From Actinokineospora iranica (GTDB taxonomy: Bacteria; Actinomycetota; Actinomycetes; Mycobacteriales; Pseudonocardiaceae), in contig NZ_FMZZ01000027.1 of the NCBI RefSeq assembly GCF_900101685.1, positions 1 to 36,008 of the forward strand: 36,008 bases of DNA, in the 5' to 3' direction. Both the position numbers and the translations under genes were made by a program. Below are positions 1 through 6,730 of the stretch, piece by piece (position 1 is the stretch's first letter; each line of letters starts with the position of its first letter). A model generated the notes under the pieces. The model was not told the origin of the DNA. It ran no database searches and was given only the letters and a program-made list of their open reading frames with translations.

Positions 1-700
1 CATCATGATCAGCCCCCTCCCCGGCGTCACCCCCACCAAACCCGGATCAGCCCAGAAACCCCTGCCCGGGATCAGCGCCCTCGTCGTCGACGAACAAGGC
101 AACCCCGTCCCCCACGGCTCCGGCGGCTACCTCGTCCTCGACAAACCCTGGCCCGCCATGCTCCGCGGAATCTGGGGCGACCCCGACCGCTACCAGAACA
201 CCTACTGGACCAAATACACCAACCACGGCTACTACTTCGCAGGCGACGGCGCCAAATACGACCACGACGGCGACATCTGGCTACTCGGCCGCGTCGACGA
301 CGTCATGAACATCTCCGGACACCGCATCTCCACCACCGAAGTCGAATCCGCCCTCGTCTCCCACCCCACCATCGCCGAAGCCGCCGTCGTCGGCGCCACC
401 GACCCCACCACCGGCCAAGGCATCGTCGCCTTCGTCATCCTCCGCGCCACCGCCACCCCCACCCCCGACACCATCACCACCCTCCGCGAACACGTCGCCA
501 CCCAAATCGGACCCATCGCCAAACCCCGCCAAATCCTCATCGTCAACGAACTCCCCAAAACCCGCAGCGGCAAAATCATGCGCCGACTCCTCCGCGACGT
601 CGCAGAAAACCGCGAAATCGGCGACACCACCACCCTCGCCGACACCACCGTCATGGACCTCATCACCAACGGACTCAAAAACGCCCCAACCGAGGACTGA
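1..700 (+). CDS. acsA: Acetyl-CoA synthetase, C-terminal part (5' truncated by window)
   Basis: AMP-forming acetyl-CoA synthetase (acetate + ATP + CoA to acetyl-CoA), cytosolic. The frame is open to the left edge, so only about the last 230 of roughly 650 residues are present. Visible are the hinge and C-terminal lid: YFAGDGAKYDHDGDIW, the GRVDDVMNISGHRIST motif that separates Acs from other acyl-CoA ligases, and near the end PKTRSGKIMRR, whose lysine is the catalytic residue acetylated in regulated Acs enzymes. The stop lies inside the 3' end of the convergent small gene at 675-962, a 26-base overlap. Codons here end almost only in C, with many AAA/GAA/CAA/GGA, so the plus strand is strikingly poor in G compared with the middle of the window. 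Family assignment is firm; substrate is by homology. Confidence 0.93.
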   Translation, partial: IMISPLPGVTPTKPGSAQKPLPGISALVVDEQGNPVPHGSGGYLVLDKPWPAMLRGIWGDPDRYQNTYWTKYTNHGYYFAGDGAKYDHDGDIWLLGRVDDVMNISGHRISTTEVESALVSHPTIAEAAVVGATDPTTGQGIVAFVILRATATPTPDTITTLREHVATQIGPIAKPRQILIVNELPKTRSGKIMRRLLRDVAENREIGDTTTLADTTVMDLITNGLKNAPTED

Positions 701-962
701 GCGGCGCGTCGGCGGCCTGGATCGGGGTCAGCGTGCCCTGCATGGCGAGAAGCCGGGCATGGGCACGGCGGCGCAGGAGGCTGGGGAAGTCCGCGGGCGG
801 GTGCGAACGACCCGCCAACTCGGCCGCGGCCTGATAGACAACCGACTCCACGATCGGCGGAGCGATGGCCGGGTGGTCATCACCGAGCGCGGTCGACACG
901 GCGTCCGCGATCGCGCGAAGTCCAGAGGCGGTAGTCAACCGGTCGGCGGCGTGCTTGGACAT
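675..962 (-). CDS. Small three-helix-bundle dimerization-domain protein
   Basis: A 95-residue protein resembling the short actinobacterial 'three-helix bundle dimerization domain' proteins. The signature is a central helix with PPIVESVVYQAAAELAG followed by a basic helix, FPSLLRRRAHARLLAMQG. It has no signal peptide and no catalytic motif, so the role is probably protein-protein interaction and the exact function is unknown. The ATG at 962 is chosen because the codon just upstream is an in-frame TGA; an AGGAG lies about 11 bases before it. Its 3' end overlaps the convergent acs gene by 26 bases, which would make the two transcripts antisense there. It is divergent from the His-rich gene at 1168. 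Confidence 0.7.
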   Translation of the reverse strand: MSKHAADRLTTASGLRAIADAVSTALGDDHPAIAPPIVESVVYQAAAELAGRSHPPADFPSLLRRRAHARLLAMQGTLTPIQAADAPLSPRLGRF

Positions 963-1060
963 TCACACATAATCTCCTGTCAATGTGGTGTTCCGGTTGC
1001 CGCAACGTAACAACACTCCAGTCCTCTTCGGACTCTTCGACACCCGGAATCACCCCATAG

Positions 1061-1094
1061 GGCCCGGTCGGGTGACCCTTCACCCGACCGGGCC
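1061..1094. promoter_or_regulatory. Perfect 15-bp inverted repeat in a divergent intergenic region
   Basis: GGCCCGGTCGGGTGA (1061-1075) and its exact reverse complement (1080-1094) are separated by four bases. This would fold as a strong hairpin. No gene ends here: transcripts start to the left (675-962, minus) and right (1168, plus). It is therefore either a regulatory stem in the leader of the His-rich gene or an operator-like palindrome, rather than an ordinary terminator. There is no T-run after it. Confidence 0.5.
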
Positions 1095-1167
1095 GCACCC
1101 GCCCCTCAACCGGCTGAATCGATTCGCTCAAGTGGCGGCTAGCCGGGAAGGGGAGAGACCGTTAGGT

Positions 1168-1461
1168 ATGACCACCCACTTGGAGCACACCAACCACGAC
1201 CACACCCACAGCGAGGACTGTGGCCACTTGGCCGTCCAACACGGCGACCACGTCGACTACGCCCACGACGGTCACCTGCACCGCCCCCACAACGGCCACT
1301 ACGACGAATGCGAGCCCACCGAGCACACCCCCCACACCGCCCACGACCACCAGCACGGTGAGAACTGCGGCCACCCCGCCGTCCAACACGGCGACCACCT
1401 CGACTACCTCCACGACGGCCACCGCCACGCCCTCCACGGAGACCATTACGACGACCACTGA
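1168..1461 (+). CDS. Histidine-rich metal-binding protein with an internal duplication
   Basis: A 97-residue protein with 27 histidines. It contains two copies of the same block, CGHLAVQHGDHVDYAHDGH at about residues 18-36 and CGHPAVQHGDHLDYLHDGH at about 67-85, each followed by an HxxHYD tail. This His/Asp/Cys block occurs in many short actinobacterial proteins, usually as a single copy and sometimes labelled as zinc-transport related. Binding of zinc or another transition metal is the sensible inference. There is no signal peptide or membrane helix, so it is presumably a cytosolic metal buffer or carrier. The ATG at 1168 is preferred over upstream in-frame starts because GGGGAGAG precedes it by about 10 bases and the upstream translation is not conserved-looking. 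A hairpin terminator follows directly. Confidence 0.8.
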   Translation: MTTHLEHTNHDHTHSEDCGHLAVQHGDHVDYAHDGHLHRPHNGHYDECEPTEHTPHTAHDHQHGENCGHPAVQHGDHLDYLHDGHRHALHGDHYDDH

Positions 1462-1479
1462 CCCCCACGGCCCGCCGAC

Positions 1480-1505
1480 GTCCCGAAGGCCTCCCCCTTC
1501 GGGAC
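1480..1505 (+). terminator. Hairpin terminator of the His-rich gene
   Basis: GTCCCGAAGG (1480-1489) pairs with CCTTCGGGAC (1496-1505) across a six-base loop, 19 bases after the stop codon of the His-rich gene. There is no clear T-run, as is usual for high-GC actinomycete terminators. Confidence 0.65.
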
Positions 1506-1715
1506 ACATCGGCAGACACAAGCCCCCAACCACCCCTCCAGCCCACCCCCTGCTCACCAGGTGAACCCCGCCTGCCAAGCAGTCACCTTCCGCACCGACA
1601 GCCACCCCCGCCCCGTCCAGCCAAGCCACAAGCCGCACGGAGGCTCACCAGGTCCAAAGCAGGGTGGAAGGAGCACACCCGCCCCCCTGCCAGGCCGAAC
1701 CGAGGCCCGCCCAGC

Positions 1716-1864
1716 GCTCGATGGGGTGGAGTGGTTTCTTCGGGGGTGAAGGAAGATCCCTAAACTTGCCGTGGTCGTGGGGCCGGAGGCTCCCCACCCG
1801 TCTTTCCCCGCGACGGGATCTTCCTTCGTAGGGGCCCCGAAGAAACCACTCCACCCCATCGAGC
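1716..1864. repeat. 149-bp nested palindromic element
   Basis: Outer arms 1716-1745 and 1835-1864 are perfect 30-bp inverted repeats. Inside them a second perfect 13-bp pair lies at 1748-1760 and 1815-1827 (GAAGGAAGATCCC and complement), and a third short pair at 1777-1782 and 1792-1797. The whole element could fold into one long cruciform or RNA hairpin of about 149 nt. It sits in gene-free DNA between the His-rich gene and the ABC transporter. It contains no transposase and I see no target-site duplication at its ends. It looks like a dispersed intergenic palindrome or MITE-like unit; copies elsewhere in the genome cannot be seen from here. Confidence 0.75.
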
Positions 1865-1899
1865 AACCCCACCCGACGCGCGATGCCCTGAGAGACGCT

Positions 1900-1927
1900 G
1901 GAACGACCCCGCGCGCGCGGGGAAGAC
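1900..1927 (-). repeat. Solitary type I-E CRISPR-repeat-like sequence
   Basis: Read on the minus strand, these 28 bases start GTCTTCCCCGCG and end GGGGTCGTTCC around the 16-bp palindrome CCCCGCGCGCGCGGGG (1907-1922). Length, the central CCCCGCG/CGCGGGG stem and the terminal TTCC match the form of actinomycete type I-E repeats. There is only one copy; the positions about 61 bases to either side hold no second repeat, and no cas gene is in the window. It may be an isolated repeat, a remnant, or a chance GC palindrome. Confidence 0.35.
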
Positions 1928-1952
1928 ACCCATTGACCTGGGAGTTTGTCAA

Positions 1953-1969
1953 CAGAAACACCGTTTCTG
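1953..1969 (-). terminator. Weak hairpin after the ABC transporter gene
   Basis: CAGAAAC (1953-1959) and GTTTCTG (1963-1969) can form a 7-bp stem with a three-base loop about 40 bases beyond the stop of the minus-strand ABC gene. The stem is AT-containing and short, so terminator function is only plausible. Confidence 0.35.
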
Positions 1970-2007
1970 ATTCACGCTCTCCCGATCGGGCCGAGGCAGG
2001 CACCACC

Positions 2008-3879
2008 TCAAGCAGCAGCGGTCTCCGCGAACTGTGTCCGATACAGCTCCGTATACCGCCCACCTGCCGCCAGCAGGTCCTCGTGCGTCCCCCGCTCCAC
2101 CACCCGGCCCGCCTCAACCACCAAGATCAGATCCGCGGCCCGGATCGTCGACAGCCGGTGAGCGATCACCAACGCCGTGCGCCCGGCCAACGCCTCCCCC
2201 AGCGCCTCCTGGACCGCCGCTTCCGAAGTCGAGTCCAGATGTGCCGTGGCTTCGTCCAGGATCACCACCCGCGGCCGCGCCAACAACAACCGCGCGATGG
2301 TCAGCCGCTGACGTTCACCACCCGACAACCGGTAGCCGCGCTCACCGACGATGGTGTCCAGGCCGTCCGGGAGTGACTGGACCAGGTCGGCGAGCCGGGC
2401 GCGGCGCAGGACGTCCCAGAGTTCGTCCTCAGTGGCGTCGGGCTGGGCGAGCAGCAGGTTCGCGCGGATCGACTCGTGGAACAGGTGTCCGTCCTGTGTG
2501 ACCATGCCGAGGGTGTCCCGGATGGAGTCGGCGGAAAGCTCGCGGACGTCGACGCCTGCCAGTCGGATCGCGCCGGAGTCGACGTCGTAGAGCCGCGGCG
2601 CCAGTTGCGCGATGGTCGACTTGCCCGCCCCCGACGATCCGACCAGCGCCACCATCTGGCCTGGCTCCGCGCGGAAGGACACCTCGTGCAGCACCTCGAC
2701 GCCGCCCCGGGTGTCGAGGACCGCGACCTCCTCCAGCGACGCCAGCGACACCTTGTCCGCCGACGGATACGCGAACCGCACCTTGTCGAACTCCACCGAC
2801 ACCGGGCCGTCGGGGACGGGGCGGGCGTCGGGGGCGTCGGTGATCAGCGGGCGCAGGTTCAGGATCTCGAAGACCCGCTCGAAGCTGACCAACGCGGTCA
2901 TCACCTCGACACGGGCGCTGGCCAGCGCGGTCAGGGGCGCGTAGAGGCGGGTGAGCAGCAGGGCGAGGGACACCACCGCGCCGGGGTCAAGGCTGCCGGT
3001 GATGGCGAAGTACCCGCCGAGGCCGTAGACCAGGGCGAGCGCTAGCGCGGAGACCAGGGTCAGCGCGGTCACGAACACCCACTGCACCATGGCGGTCCGC
3101 ACGCCGATATCGCGGACGCGGGAAGCCCGGGCGTGGAACTCGCGGGACTCGTCGGCCGGGCGGCCGAACAGCTTGACGAGGGTGGCGCCGGGCGCGGAGA
3201 AGCGCTCGGTCATCTGGGTGCTCATCGCCGCGTCGTGGTCGGCGGCTTCGCGTTCCATCCTGGCCAACCGGCTGCCCATCCGGCGCGCGGGAAGCACGAA
3301 GACCGGCAGCAGCACCAGCGCCAGCAGCGTGATCTGCCAAGAGATGCCGACCATGACCACCAGCGTCAACGCCAGGGTGACCAGGTTGCCGACGACTCCG
3401 GACAGTGTGTCGCTGAACGCGCGCTGCGCCCCGATCACATCGTTGTTGAGTCTGCTTACCAGCGCGCCGGTTCGCGTGCGCGTGAAGAACGCGATCGGCA
3501 TCCGCTGGACGTGGTCGAACACCCTGGTGCGCAGGTCGAGGATCAGCCCCTCGCCGATGCTCGCCGAGAGCCACCGTCCGACCAGGCCGAGCCCGGCCTC
3601 CAGCACCGCGACGACCGCGATCACGCCCGCGAGGATGATCACGACGTTGGGGGCGCTGCGGTTGACGATCGCGTCCACCACGCGTCCGGCGAGCACCGGG
3701 GTGGCCACGGCCAGCGCGGACAGCACGACGCTCAGGATCAGGAACCGGACCAGCATGGGCTTGTGCGGGCGGGCGAACTCCCAGATCCGGCTGAGTGTGG
3801 CCCGGGAGAAGGCCCGCCGGTCCTCGTGGGCGTGCATCGAACTGTAGAGCGAATGCCACGCCGTCATCTGCATGTCCAC
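2008..3879 (-). CDS. ABC exporter, fused permease and ATPase (multidrug/lipid type)
   Basis: A 623-residue half-transporter of the MsbA/LmrA class, expected to dimerise in the membrane and export a hydrophobic compound using ATP. Residues about 40-330 hold six transmembrane helices (type I exporter fold). The nucleotide-binding domain follows, with Walker A GSSGAGKST at 414-422, Q-loop Gln at 462, signature LSGGE at 518-522, Walker B VVILDEAT at 538-545 and a later AHRLST H-loop. An insertion after the domain start (DKVSLASLEEVAVLD) is typical of an actinobacterial subgroup. The start is the GTG at 3879, seven bases after a clean GGAGG (3887-3891). Substrate unknown; the gene stands alone and is divergent from the EI24-like gene. 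Confidence 0.93.
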   Translation of the reverse strand: MDMQMTAWHSLYSSMHAHEDRRAFSRATLSRIWEFARPHKPMLVRFLILSVVLSALAVATPVLAGRVVDAIVNRSAPNVVIILAGVIAVVAVLEAGLGLVGRWLSASIGEGLILDLRTRVFDHVQRMPIAFFTRTRTGALVSRLNNDVIGAQRAFSDTLSGVVGNLVTLALTLVVMVGISWQITLLALVLLPVFVLPARRMGSRLARMEREAADHDAAMSTQMTERFSAPGATLVKLFGRPADESREFHARASRVRDIGVRTAMVQWVFVTALTLVSALALALVYGLGGYFAITGSLDPGAVVSLALLLTRLYAPLTALASARVEVMTALVSFERVFEILNLRPLITDAPDARPVPDGPVSVEFDKVRFAYPSADKVSLASLEEVAVLDTRGGVEVLHEVSFRAEPGQMVALVGSSGAGKSTIAQLAPRLYDVDSGAIRLAGVDVRELSADSIRDTLGMVTQDGHLFHESIRANLLLAQPDATEDELWDVLRRARLADLVQSLPDGLDTIVGERGYRLSGGERQRLTIARLLLARPRVVILDEATAHLDSTSEAAVQEALGEALAGRTALVIAHRLSTIRAADLILVVEAGRVVERGTHEDLLAAGGRYTELYRTQFAETAAA

Positions 3880-3976
3880 GCTGGAGCCTCCGTGCTGTCG
3901 CGGTGTCCGGGCAACGGTAGGACTTCAACCATTCTCGAGGTCAAGGTATCGAGCAGAAACTGTCGGACCCTCCCCC

Positions 3977-3990
3977 TAGACTCCGGCCCG
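3977..3990 (+). promoter_or_regulatory. Candidate -10 box of a leaderless transcript
   Basis: TAGACT (3977-3982) fits the actinobacterial TANNNT -10 element and ends seven bases before the GTG start at 3990, the spacing expected if transcription starts at the start codon. No Shine-Dalgarno sequence is present. I see no good -35 hexamer. Confidence 0.45.
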
Positions 3991-4751
3991 TGATCAAACC
4001 TCTCCGCGACTTCGGCGTCGGCTTCGGGCTGCTGCTGCGCGGGTTTCGGCTCGTCCTGGGCGACCGAGGCCTGCTGGCGCGCGGCGCGCTGCCCGCACTG
4101 GTGACCAGCGTGGTGCTGTTCGCCGCGCTGACCACGCTCGCGCTCACCGCGGACGACCTGGTCACCTGGGCCACCCCGTTCGCCGACGACTGGTCGCCGA
4201 CCTGGCAGAACCTGCTGCGGATCGCGGTCGGCGTCTCGGTGGTCGTCGGCGCGGTCGCGGTGTCGCTGGTGCTGTTCACCGCGCTGACCTTGATCATCGG
4301 CGGGCCGTTCTACGAGAGCATCGCGGAGGAGGTGGAGGACAAGGTTCTCGGCGGCGTCCCGCAGGCGCGCCAGGTCGGGTGGGGTCGCGCGGCGTGGATC
4401 GGTTTACGGGACGCGGTGGCGCTGGTGCTGATCGCGGTGGCGTGGGCGATTCCGCTGTTCCTGGCCGGTTTCATCCCCGTGGCGGGCCAGACGGTGGTCC
4501 CGGTGCTGGCCGTGTGCGTCGGAGCGTGGCTGCTGGCGATCGAGATGACGGCTATCCCGTTCGTCCGGCGCGGCAAAGGCATCGGCGAGCGACGGCGGAC
4601 CCTGCGGCGCAACCGGTCGATGACCTTGGGGTTCGCGATCCCGGTCTACCTCTTATGCCTGATCCCGTTGGCGGCGTTGGTCGTCTTCCCAGCGGCGATG
4701 GCGGGCGGCACCCTGCTCGCGCACCGGCTGATCCCACCGGAAACCGGCTGA
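3990..4751 (+). CDS. EI24/CysZ-family integral membrane protein
   Basis: A 253-residue protein with about five to six hydrophobic segments (roughly residues 30-55, 75-110, 140-185 and 215-245) and the family feature of a GGPFYESIAEEVEDKVLG stretch after the third helix. Members of the EI24 family include E. coli CysZ, a sulfate permease, but actinobacterial homologues are uncharacterised. No cysteine-biosynthesis genes are nearby, so a sulfate role is not supported by context. The GTG at 3990 appears to be a leaderless start (TAGACT just upstream). The last about 90 bases of the gene look like the first unit of a decayed tandem repeat that continues downstream to about 5110. Confidence 0.85.
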   Translation: MIKPLRDFGVGFGLLLRGFRLVLGDRGLLARGALPALVTSVVLFAALTTLALTADDLVTWATPFADDWSPTWQNLLRIAVGVSVVVGAVAVSLVLFTALTLIIGGPFYESIAEEVEDKVLGGVPQARQVGWGRAAWIGLRDAVALVLIAVAWAIPLFLAGFIPVAGQTVVPVLAVCVGAWLLAIEMTAIPFVRRGKGIGERRRTLRRNRSMTLGFAIPVYLLCLIPLAALVVFPAAMAGGTLLAHRLIPPETG

Positions 4752-5110
4752 TCGGCGGGCTCTGCCTGATCCGGCTGGGCAGCGCCGGTCGTCTCCCGAC
4801 GGCGACAGCGGGCACCCTGTTCACGCCGCTTGACACCACCGGAGGCAGATTGATCAGCAGCCATGCCTGAATCCGGGGCGGCACTGGCCGTCCTCCGGAC
4901 AGCGATGGCGGGCGGCAGCGCGTCCGCGCACCGACTGACCGCCACCGCGCACCGGTCGATGACACTGGAGGCACGCTGATCGGCGATCATGCCTGACTCG
5001 TGGCGGTGCTGGCGTCCTCCCGGGGGCGATAGTGGGCGGCGGCGTGCCCGGGCACCGGTCGACCGACGGGACACGCGCTGATCGGCGGTGTCGCGGTGAT
5101 CATCGGGCTG
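4659..5110. repeat. Degenerate tandem repeat, units of about 100-125 bp
   Basis: The 3' end of the EI24-like gene and the non-coding DNA after it share a recurring pattern. Each unit begins with CTGATCGGCG or a variant, then TGCCTGA, then GTCGTCTCCC/GTCCTCC, then GCGATGGCGGGCGGC, then GCGCACCG and CTGA. Approximate units are 4659-4744 (coding), 4745-4849, 4850-4973, 4974-5075 and a partial 5076-5110. Units differ at many positions. Translating the minus strand shows the same period as repeated CA..PPAIA-like segments. The 393 bases between 4752 and 5144 contain no supported gene. Confidence 0.6.
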
Positions 5111-5144
5111 CTTCACTCGGGGGACGGCGACCTCAGGAGGCGAT

Positions 5145-5579
5145 ATGACCAGCCCCACCCTGCGAGCGATCACCGACCGAGCGGCGGCTTACGGCGCGGC
5201 GTGGAATGCGCACGACATTGACGGAATTCTCGATTTGCAGGCTCCGGACATGGTTTTCCATCTGCATGTCGAGGGCTTCGCGGAGGTGCGGGGCGCTGAG
5301 GCGCTGCGGGAGTTGTTCGGGTTCTTCTTCGCCGCCCTGCCCGATTACCACGCCGGTCTTCGCCGCGCCCATCTCCGCGACAGCCTGGTCATTTTGGAGT
5401 ATGACATCACCGCGACGTTGGCCCAGCCGTTTCCCGTGGGTGTGGAGGTCGGCGTCCCCACCGGAAACCCGATGCGGGTGGCGGCCGTCGACGTGCTGCA
5501 CTGCCCTGATGGCGGCCCGTTCACCCGCAAAGACACCTATGTCGACGGTTTCGCCCTGCGGCGCGGCCTTGGCCTGTAG
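5145..5579 (+). CDS. SnoaL/NTF2-like protein
   Basis: A 144-residue single-domain protein of the cone-shaped alpha+beta barrel fold (SnoaL-like/nuclear transport factor 2 superfamily). Seen in the sequence: an N-terminal helix ending AAWNAHDIDGILDLQAPDMV, then RGAEALRELFGFFFAALPDY, then beta strands ending in the DTYVDGFALRRGLGL strand. Members range from polyketide cyclases to small-molecule isomerases and non-enzymatic proteins. Nothing nearby fixes a substrate, so no reaction is assigned. The ATG at 5145 follows AGGAGG by about five bases, so the start is secure. It is followed by 207 bases with no supported gene, then the convergent methyltransferase. Confidence 0.82.
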   Translation: MTSPTLRAITDRAAAYGAAWNAHDIDGILDLQAPDMVFHLHVEGFAEVRGAEALRELFGFFFAALPDYHAGLRRAHLRDSLVILEYDITATLAQPFPVGVEVGVPTGNPMRVAAVDVLHCPDGGPFTRKDTYVDGFALRRGLGL

Positions 5580-5786
5580 CCGCGCGTTTCGGACGTGCGT
5601 CCGTACCAAGTGGGCTTGGCGTCGGTGGCCGAGGCTCGCGGTCGACCGGGTTCGGACGGCGCTGTCTCCGCCAGCCGAAAACAGGTGGTGGCGCGGGCAG
5701 TTCGACATCTACTGACCGTGGACAGGCGCGAGGTGGAGCGGACCACTCGTTGGGAAAGCGATCGGTGCGCGGGGGCGGGAAAAGGG

Positions 5787-6629
5787 TCAGGGTTTGCGGG
5801 CGACGCCGCCTAAGGCGGTCCAGTGGACTGGGCGCAGGGGGGCCATTCTGGGACCGTCCGGCCACCACTCGTGGAGGTGGACCAAGCCGGGGGGGACCAT
5901 TTCCAGGCCGTCGAAGTAGTTTTCGAGTGTGGAGAGTTCCCGGTGGACGAGAGCCACCTTGGTGCCCGCGAAGGCCGCCTCCAAGTCCCGGACCAGGACA
6001 GTGCGTTCGCCGCCGTCCGCCGGGACGAGCTGGTGGCTGAATATCAAGTACGAGCCGGAGGGAACAGCGTCTACCCAGCTGCGGACGGTGGCGTGGGCCT
6101 GGGCGTCGTCCAGGATGTGGTGGATGATCCCGGTCATCATCACCGTGACCGGCCGGGTGAAGTCGATGCGCCTGCTGATCTCCGGGTCCGCCACCGCGCG
6201 GGCGGCGTCGGTGAAGTCGACGTCGACGATGTGGGTGTGGTCGTTCTCCTCGAGCACGGCGCGGCCATGGGCCAGGACCACCGGGTCGGTGTCGACGTAG
6301 ACGACGCGGGCGTCGGGGCGGTGGCGTTGGACGATCTGGTGGGTGTTGTCGTTGGTGGGCAGGCCGGAGCCCAAGTCGAGGAACTGGTCCATGTGGCGCT
6401 GGACAGCCAGCATCCGCAGCGCCCGGCCGACCCACGCGCGGTGGTCCTTGACCAACTGCTTGATCCCAGGGGCGATCCGCTCCACGCGCTGGACCACTTC
6501 CCGGTCGGCCGGGTAGTTGTCCCGGCCGTCGAGGAAGGCGTCGATCAGGCGGGCCTGGTTGGGGGTGTCGAAGTCGAGCGCCGTCACCTGGGGGACCTCA
6601 TCCCAGCAGGACCGGTCGGCACGGGGCAT
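5787..6629 (-). CDS. SAM-dependent methyltransferase, DUF574 type (PF04672)
   Basis: A 280-residue protein of the actinobacteria-specific S-adenosylmethionine methyltransferase family (PF04672). Diagnostic segments are an N-terminal PNQARLIDAFLDGRDNYPAD, the SAM-binding loop FLDLGSGLPT at 83-92, YVDTDPVVLAHGR at 111-123, and IIHHILDD. The physiological substrate of this large family is unknown; members are often found with XRE/DUF397 pairs. Translation is open farther upstream, but the ATG at 6629 is chosen because GTGGAG precedes it by six bases and the family N-terminus (MPRADRSCWDEVP) begins there. It lies 101 bases downstream of the sugar kinase on the same strand, with no visible terminator between. 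Confidence 0.9.
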   Translation of the reverse strand: MPRADRSCWDEVPQVTALDFDTPNQARLIDAFLDGRDNYPADREVVQRVERIAPGIKQLVKDHRAWVGRALRMLAVQRHMDQFLDLGSGLPTNDNTHQIVQRHRPDARVVYVDTDPVVLAHGRAVLEENDHTHIVDVDFTDAARAVADPEISRRIDFTRPVTVMMTGIIHHILDDAQAHATVRSWVDAVPSGSYLIFSHQLVPADGGERTVLVRDLEAAFAGTKVALVHRELSTLENYFDGLEMVPPGLVHLHEWWPDGPRMAPLRPVHWTALGGVARKP

Positions 6630-6730
6630 GTGCGGCTCCACAAACGACGAATGACAACGGACAGTGAACAGACTAGGACATGGGGTGGTCTCGCTGTACA
6701 GGCCCCGCCGCAAGCCGTACCCGGACGGCG

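Noticed and set aside
1139..1638. Several overlapping frames antisense to the His-rich gene
   Set aside because: Val/Gly- or Arg/Gly-rich shadow translations produced by the CAC/GAC repeats of the His-rich gene.
1716..1864. An insertion sequence bounded by inverted repeats
   Set aside because: The space between the arms is about 90 bases, too small for a transposase, and no target duplication is visible.
1900..1927. A CRISPR array
   Set aside because: Only one repeat-like unit exists; no second copy at the expected spacing, no spacers and no cas genes.
5537..5746. A small minus-strand gene between the SnoaL-like and methyltransferase genes
   Set aside because: No RBS, Arg/Ser/Pro-rich translation, and it overlaps the secure end of the SnoaL-like gene.
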